Origin: Dethiosulfatarculus sandiegensis
Lineage (GTDB): Bacteria; Desulfobacterota; Desulfarculia; Desulfarculales; Desulfarculaceae
Length of the DNA: 64,000 nt
Assembly (NCBI RefSeq): GCF_000931935.2
Contig: NZ_AZAC01000023.1
Coordinates: 62,001-126,000, forward strand
Reading direction: 5' to 3'
This document shows, piece by piece, positions 60,333-64,000 of the stretch (position 1 is the stretch's first letter; every line of letters starts with the position of its first letter). Below the pieces are notes generated by a model. The model was given only the letters and a program-made list of their open reading frames with translations, had not been told where the DNA came from and did no database searches. The position numbers and the translations under genes are program-made.

Positions 60333-61292
60333 TTAAACCACCCTGTGGGGGATTTCCTCCCCTTTCAGATAGGCGATGATATTTTCAGCCGCCGTGCTGC
60401 CAATATCGCAACGGGTCTCCCAGGTGGCGGTTCCGGCATGGGGCGCCAACAGTACATTGGGCATATCCAAAAGGCCCTGATGCACCAAAGGCTCCTTTTC
60501 ATAGACATCCAGCCCGGCTCCGGCTATGAGGCCTTCGGAAAGCGCCTTGACCAGATCCGCTTCCTTGATCAAGGGTCCCCTGGCGGTGTTGATCACATAG
60601 GCGGTTTTTTTCATCTTGCCGAAGGCCTGGTAGTTAAAGGCGCCTTTGGTCTGCTCTGTGAGAGGGGCGTTAACAGAGACAAAGTCAGAAGCAGCCAAAA
60701 ACTCATCAAAGGAAAGGTACCTGGCGCCGAGTTCCGCCTCTGCCTCGGGGTCTGGTGTTCGCTTGGTGTAAACGATATTCATGCCAAAGGCCCGCGCCCT
60801 TCTGGCCACGGCCAGGCCAATACGGCCCATGCCGTAGATGCCCAGAGTCTTGCCCTTAAGGTCGACACCAAGCATGAACATGGGAGAGGTGCCCTTGAAT
60901 TCGCCCTTACGCACCAGCTGGTCGCCCTCAACCAGCCGCCGGGCCACGCCGAGCATCAGGGCCAGGGCCATATCAGCCGTGGCATCTGTGACCACATCCG
61001 GGGTGTTGGCCACAATCACTTTCCGTTCCCTGGCCGCTTCCAAATCTATATTGTCAAAGCCGACCGCAAAGTTGGCCACAATCTTCACATCGGGGCACCT
61101 ATCCATGTAATCCGCGTCGATCTTGTCCACCAGCATGGAAAGTACGGCCGTGGCTCCCTGACTCATATCGAGAAGCTCCTGCCTGGCAAGCGGGCGGTCA
61201 TGGGGCGAGACCACCAGTTCCACGCCATCCATATTCCCGAAAAGATCCAGGGCAGGCTGGGGTATGCGTCTTGTGACCAAAATTTTTTTCAT
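60333..61292 (-). CDS. D-2-hydroxyacid dehydrogenase (glyoxylate/hydroxypyruvate reductase type)
   Basis: A 319-residue NAD(P)H-dependent dehydrogenase. The catalytic domain has FAVGFDNIDLEAARERKVIV and NTPDVVTDATADMALALML. The Rossmann domain has LGIYGMGRIGLAVARRARAF with a TKR segment after the second strand (VYTKRTPD), which suggests NADPH preference. The catalytic triad is Arg in NTARGPLIKE, Glu in DVYEKEPLVH and His in APHAGTATWETR. This fits the GyaR/GRHPR group reducing glyoxylate or hydroxypyruvate. The start is ATG 61292 after AAGGAGATAAAA. It is monocistronic and unrelated to its neighbours. Confidence 0.9.
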   Translation of the reverse strand: MKKILVTRRIPQPALDLFGNMDGVELVVSPHDRPLARQELLDMSQGATAVLSMLVDKIDADYMDRCPDVKIVANFAVGFDNIDLEAARERKVIVANTPDVVTDATADMALALMLGVARRLVEGDQLVRKGEFKGTSPMFMLGVDLKGKTLGIYGMGRIGLAVARRARAFGMNIVYTKRTPDPEAEAELGARYLSFDEFLAASDFVSVNAPLTEQTKGAFNYQAFGKMKKTAYVINTARGPLIKEADLVKALSEGLIAGAGLDVYEKEPLVHQGLLDMPNVLLAPHAGTATWETRCDIGSTAAENIIAYLKGEEIPHRVV

Positions 61293-61382
61293 TTTTATCT
61301 CCTTAAAAGAAACCGGTGCTTACGGTTCAAGGCCAAAGCACCCGTCAAATGAATTCATTGTTTCGGGGCCTGTCTCCCCCTG

Positions 61383-62189
61383 TTAGGACTCGAACTCAGC
61401 CTCCTCTTCGGCCTGTTTCTCGGCTTTTTTCTTTTCCGAAGCAGCCACTAGCCAGATGGAGATTTCATAGAGTATCAAAAGAGGCAATGCCATCATGATC
61501 TGGCTCACCACATCCGGAGGCGTGAAAAAAGCCGCGGCCAAAAACATAATCAGAACTGCGTACTTACGTTTTTGGCGCAACATCTTGTTATTCACAATGC
61601 CCAATCTGCCCAAAAAAATCAAGACCAGGGGCATTTGGAAAACCGCACCAAAGGCAAACAGAAGAGTGCCGCTGAAAGAGAGGTACTGCTTCAAGCTAAC
61701 CATGGGCACGATCTCTTCGGTGGCGAAACTCATGAAAAAGGTGAAGGCGTAAGGGAAGACAACGGTATAGCAGAAGACTGCGCCCACAATGAAAAGCACC
61801 GAAGAAAAAACCACATAGGGCCAGATCAGCCTGCGCTCGTGCTTGTAAAGCCCGGGTGAGACAAAACGCCAGAACTGATAAAAGACCACAGGCGAGGCAG
61901 CCACCACTCCGGCCAACAGGGCTACCTTTAAATAAGTGAAAAAGGCCTCGGCCGGTGCGGTGTAGATCAGCTTTCCGGTGGCAGGCAGGGCCGCCACCAG
62001 GGGTTCGGTCAGAAAGGCGTAGATCTTTTCCTTAAAGGCATAGGCCCCCAAAAAACCTATCATGATCGCTATGACCGCCCGAACCAGACAGGTGCGCAGC
62101 TCCTCTAAGTGAGACATGAAGGACATGCCCTGTTCCCGGCTCTCCTCCTGAGGCTCAGCCTGGCTGTTCTCCATGGTGTTCTCAGACAT
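61383..62189 (-). CDS. tatC: Sec-independent protein translocase subunit TatC
   Basis: A 268-residue inner-membrane protein with six TM segments, the receptor core of the twin-arginine translocase. Marks are MSFMSHLEELRTCLVRAVIA at the start, the PAEAFFTYLKVALLAGVVAA segment, FYQFWRFVSPGLYKHERR with the conserved glutamate, GAVFQMPLVLIFLGRLGIV and FLAAAFFTPPDVVSQIMMA. A Lys/Glu-rich C-terminal tail follows. The start is ATG 62189, overlapping the tatB stop (ATGTCTGA), so translation is coupled. The frame continues upstream, but the chosen start matches the family. Confidence 0.95.
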   Translation of the reverse strand: MSENTMENSQAEPQEESREQGMSFMSHLEELRTCLVRAVIAIMIGFLGAYAFKEKIYAFLTEPLVAALPATGKLIYTAPAEAFFTYLKVALLAGVVAASPVVFYQFWRFVSPGLYKHERRLIWPYVVFSSVLFIVGAVFCYTVVFPYAFTFFMSFATEEIVPMVSLKQYLSFSGTLLFAFGAVFQMPLVLIFLGRLGIVNNKMLRQKRKYAVLIMFLAAAFFTPPDVVSQIMMALPLLILYEISIWLVAASEKKKAEKQAEEEAEFES

Positions 62190-62583
62190 TGGTCTTATCC
62201 GCCTTGTCTGACTCGTCCGGCTCATCTGAGGAACCAGACTCCAGGAATTCTTTGGCGGTTTTATCCAAAGAATCTTCCACGGGCTGAGTTTTCACCTCCG
62301 CGGGTTCGGGTTTATCAGCCTGGTCTTTTTTGGAAGGGGGCGTATCCAAAAGGGCCTGGGGCTTTACCGATTCCACGGTCTCCTGAAAAGAATCTTTTAT
62401 ACCCTGAATATCCTGATAGGTCTGATTATCAGACAACTCGCTTTTGATCTCGTCCGTGGCCCGGCGGAATTCACTTAATCCCTTGCCAAGGCTTTTGGCC
62501 AGATCCGGGAGTTTTTTCGGGCCCACAACTAATAGGGCCACCACCAGAATTATCATAAGTTCGGGCAAGCCAATGCCAAACAT
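62182..62583 (-). CDS. tatB: Sec-independent protein translocase subunit TatB (TatA/B family)
   Basis: A 133-residue protein with one N-terminal TM helix (MFGIGLPELMIILVVALLVV), the GPKKLPDLAKSLGKGLSEFR amphipathic helix, and a long acidic C-terminal tail. The Glu in the TM region and the length favour TatB over TatA, although in this group one protein may serve both roles. It lies upstream of tatC with an 8-bp overlap and 28 bp after uvrC on the same strand, so uvrC, tatB and tatC may be one transcript. The start ATG 62583 follows GGAGGAATAA. Confidence 0.9.
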   Translation of the reverse strand: MFGIGLPELMIILVVALLVVGPKKLPDLAKSLGKGLSEFRRATDEIKSELSDNQTYQDIQGIKDSFQETVESVKPQALLDTPPSKKDQADKPEPAEVKTQPVEDSLDKTAKEFLESGSSDEPDESDKADKTNV

Positions 62584-62610
62584 TTATTCCTCCGAAATGA
62601 ATACCAAAAT

Positions 62611-64000
62611 CTACTCTGGGCCCGGTTTGGTGTCAAGGGCGGCCAAAAAGGCCGAAGTCCGGCGGGCCGACTCCTGATCAATTCTTGCTTTTTTTGCTAT
62701 TAAAGCGGGTTCAGCCTTTTTGAGCGCAGCCAAAGAGCCAAAGGCCTTAAGCATGGCGCGGCTCTTCTTGGGGCCTACACCGGGTATCTCTTCAAGTATG
62801 GAGCGCTTAAGCGCCTTTAGCCGCAACAAACGGTGATAGGTGATGGCAAAACGGTGCGCCTCATCCCTCAAATGCATCAGCATGAAAATGGCCGGCTCCC
62901 TGGCCGCCAAATTCACCGGGTTTTTCCTGCCGGGCACATACACCTTATCCGGCCCGGTCTCCCTGCCCTTGGCCAGGGCTGCCAGGGGCGGGCGTCGTTC
63001 ATAAGGCACCTCCTGCAATATGGAAAGAGCCACATTCAGTTGCCCCTTGCCGCCATCGACCACCAAAAGATCCGGAAGGGGCCTGTCGCCCGACAGGCGG
63101 CGCAAAACCACTTCCTTCATGGCCGCATAATCATCCCCGCCCACATCCTTGGTAAGGACCTTGTAGCGGCGGTATCCCTCTTTATACGGCTTGCCGTCCT
63201 TAAACGCCACCAGGCTGGCCACAGTGAGCCTGCCCCCCAGATGGGAGATATCTATACACTCCATGTGCCGCGGCGGCGCATCCAGGCCCAGCTTTTTTTC
63301 CAAAAGTAAAAGCGATTTTTCAGACTTGTCTTCCGTCTCCACCCTGGGCTGGGAGGCGTTTAAAAGGGCCAGGTCCAAAAGGCCCCTTTTCTCTCCCCTT
63401 TGGGGCTTCCTCAGCTCCACCTTTCGCTCCGCCCTGTCGCTCAGAACCTCGGCCACCAGGCTCGGGTCCGAAGGCATGTGGGACAAAAGCACCAGCGGAG
63501 GAGGCGTGCCATTGAGCTCATAAAAAGCCAAAAGAGCCTGCCCCATAATCTCTTCGGGATCGGCCAAGGCTCCTTTCAAATCTTTTACCTGATTGGAGAC
63601 GACCCTGCCCGACCTTACCCGCAAAATTGCCAGGCGAAAAGCACCCCTGTCTTCATGGAGAGCCCAGACATCCTGGTCTCCGCCTGTGGGTCCGGCCACC
63701 CTTTGCTTTTCAACGGTGCGCAAAAGGGCAAAATAACGGTCCCTCAAGGCCGCGGCCTGTTCAAAGCGCTCCCCTTGGGAAGCCTCTTCCATGCGGCGCT
63801 TCAACTCCAGGGCCACATCCCTGCCCTGCCCCACAAAAAAACGCTTAAGCTGATCCACCAATCCCTGATAATCAGCGTTATCGATTTTGCCCACGCAAGG
63901 CGCGCTACAGCGGCCGGTCTCATAATCCAGACAGGGCCGAGCCCGATTTTTCAGGGTGTGATCCGTGCACCTGCGCAAAGGAAATATGCGCTGCAACAGG
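62611..64000 (-). CDS. uvrC: UvrABC excinuclease subunit C, C-terminal part (cut by window edge)
   Basis: The visible 463 codons cover most of UvrC, which makes the 3' and 5' incisions in nucleotide excision repair. It begins inside the end of the N-terminal nuclease region (RIFPLRRCTDHTLKNRARPC, YETGRCSAPCVG), with the cysteines characteristic of the family. Then come the UVR motif (EQAAALRDRYFAL), the RNase H-like nuclease domain (HMECIDISHLGGRLTVASLV, DLLVVDGGKGQLNVAL) and tandem helix-hairpin-helix motifs (ILEEIPGVGPKKSRAMLKAF). The GIY-YIG domain and start codon lie beyond 64000. The frame runs off the window edge without a stop. Confidence 0.96.
   Translation of the reverse strand, partial: LLQRIFPLRRCTDHTLKNRARPCLDYETGRCSAPCVGKIDNADYQGLVDQLKRFFVGQGRDVALELKRRMEEASQGERFEQAAALRDRYFALLRTVEKQRVAGPTGGDQDVWALHEDRGAFRLAILRVRSGRVVSNQVKDLKGALADPEEIMGQALLAFYELNGTPPPLVLLSHMPSDPSLVAEVLSDRAERKVELRKPQRGEKRGLLDLALLNASQPRVETEDKSEKSLLLLEKKLGLDAPPRHMECIDISHLGGRLTVASLVAFKDGKPYKEGYRRYKVLTKDVGGDDYAAMKEVVLRRLSGDRPLPDLLVVDGGKGQLNVALSILQEVPYERRPPLAALAKGRETGPDKVYVPGRKNPVNLAAREPAIFMLMHLRDEAHRFAITYHRLLRLKALKRSILEEIPGVGPKKSRAMLKAFGSLAALKKAEPALIAKKARIDQESARRTSAFLAALDTKPGPE

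Overview
The window reads as a chromosomal segment of a Gram-negative anaerobe of the former Deltaproteobacteria (Desulfobacterota), most likely a sulfate or sulfite reducer. The pointers are a DsrP-type menaquinol-side membrane subunit, two tungsten-type aldehyde:ferredoxin oxidoreductases, TRAP transport, sigma-54 control, two Cache-type chemoreceptors and many multi-domain signalling proteins. No rRNA operon, phage, transposase or CRISPR array is visible. RNA genes are RNase P RNA (57228-57606, minus) and one tRNA with anticodon CAU (60120-60195, minus). The left edge cuts an AraC-type regulator and the right edge cuts uvrC.

Layout. 1-7.9 kb: partial AraC-type regulator, a stand-alone dsrP, and two paralogous chemoreceptor genes in tandem separated by AT-rich spacers. 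7.9-17 kb (all minus): two PLP enzymes (a serine/threonine dehydratase-racemase type and a D-cysteine desulfhydrase/L-cysteate sulfo-lyase type), a four-gene polar amino acid ABC importer, and an NtrC-type two-component system. A sigma-54 promoter and two upstream dyads sit between the regulator gene and the importer. 17.4-25.6 kb: an AhpD-like protein, then a signalling block (HDOD, GAF-PAS-PAS-GGDEF-EAL, hybrid histidine kinase). 25.8-38.4 kb: AOR-family enzyme 1, gamma-glutamyltransferase-like enzyme, an apparent LctP-TctA chimeric permease, a methyltransferase, then a GntR regulator and an AOR 2-ferredoxin-TRAP module. That module is bracketed by two inverted copies of a ~78-bp repeat. 38.5-39.7 kb: two small cysteine-rich proteins.

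40.0-53.8 kb is the centre of interest: a nearly complete shikimate/aromatic amino acid supercluster in three transcription blocks, each with its own promoter and ribosome-mediated attenuator. Block 1 (trpE-trpG-aroF-aroA-aroE-aroKB-aroC-aroQ) follows a 45-residue leader peptide containing Phe-Phe-Tyr-Phe-Trp-Trp. Block 2 (small ORF-aroF-pheA) follows a 40-residue leader containing Phe-Phe-Tyr-Phe-Ser-Phe-Tyr-Tyr-Phe. Block 3 (trpD-trpF) follows two tandem leaders, one with Trp7 and Trp11 and the next with Tyr-Trp-Trp and a third Trp. Each leader has a strong terminator hairpin and an alternative antiterminator pairing that can be drawn by eye. The codons in each leader match the end products of the block behind it: all three aromatics for the common pathway, Phe/Tyr for the Phe branch, Trp for the Trp branch. 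I read this as a layered attenuation system. trpC, trpBA and tyrA are not in the window.

53.8-64 kb is housekeeping: a DUF1318 lipoprotein, a divergent phosphoglycerate kinase, an ATP-grasp/acetyltransferase pair, rnpB, RNase HI, a coiled-coil zinc-ribbon protein, a NIF3-family protein, tRNA, a 2-hydroxyacid dehydrogenase, tatC, tatB and uvrC. All functional calls come from reading the sequence and knowledge of the families; no database search was run.
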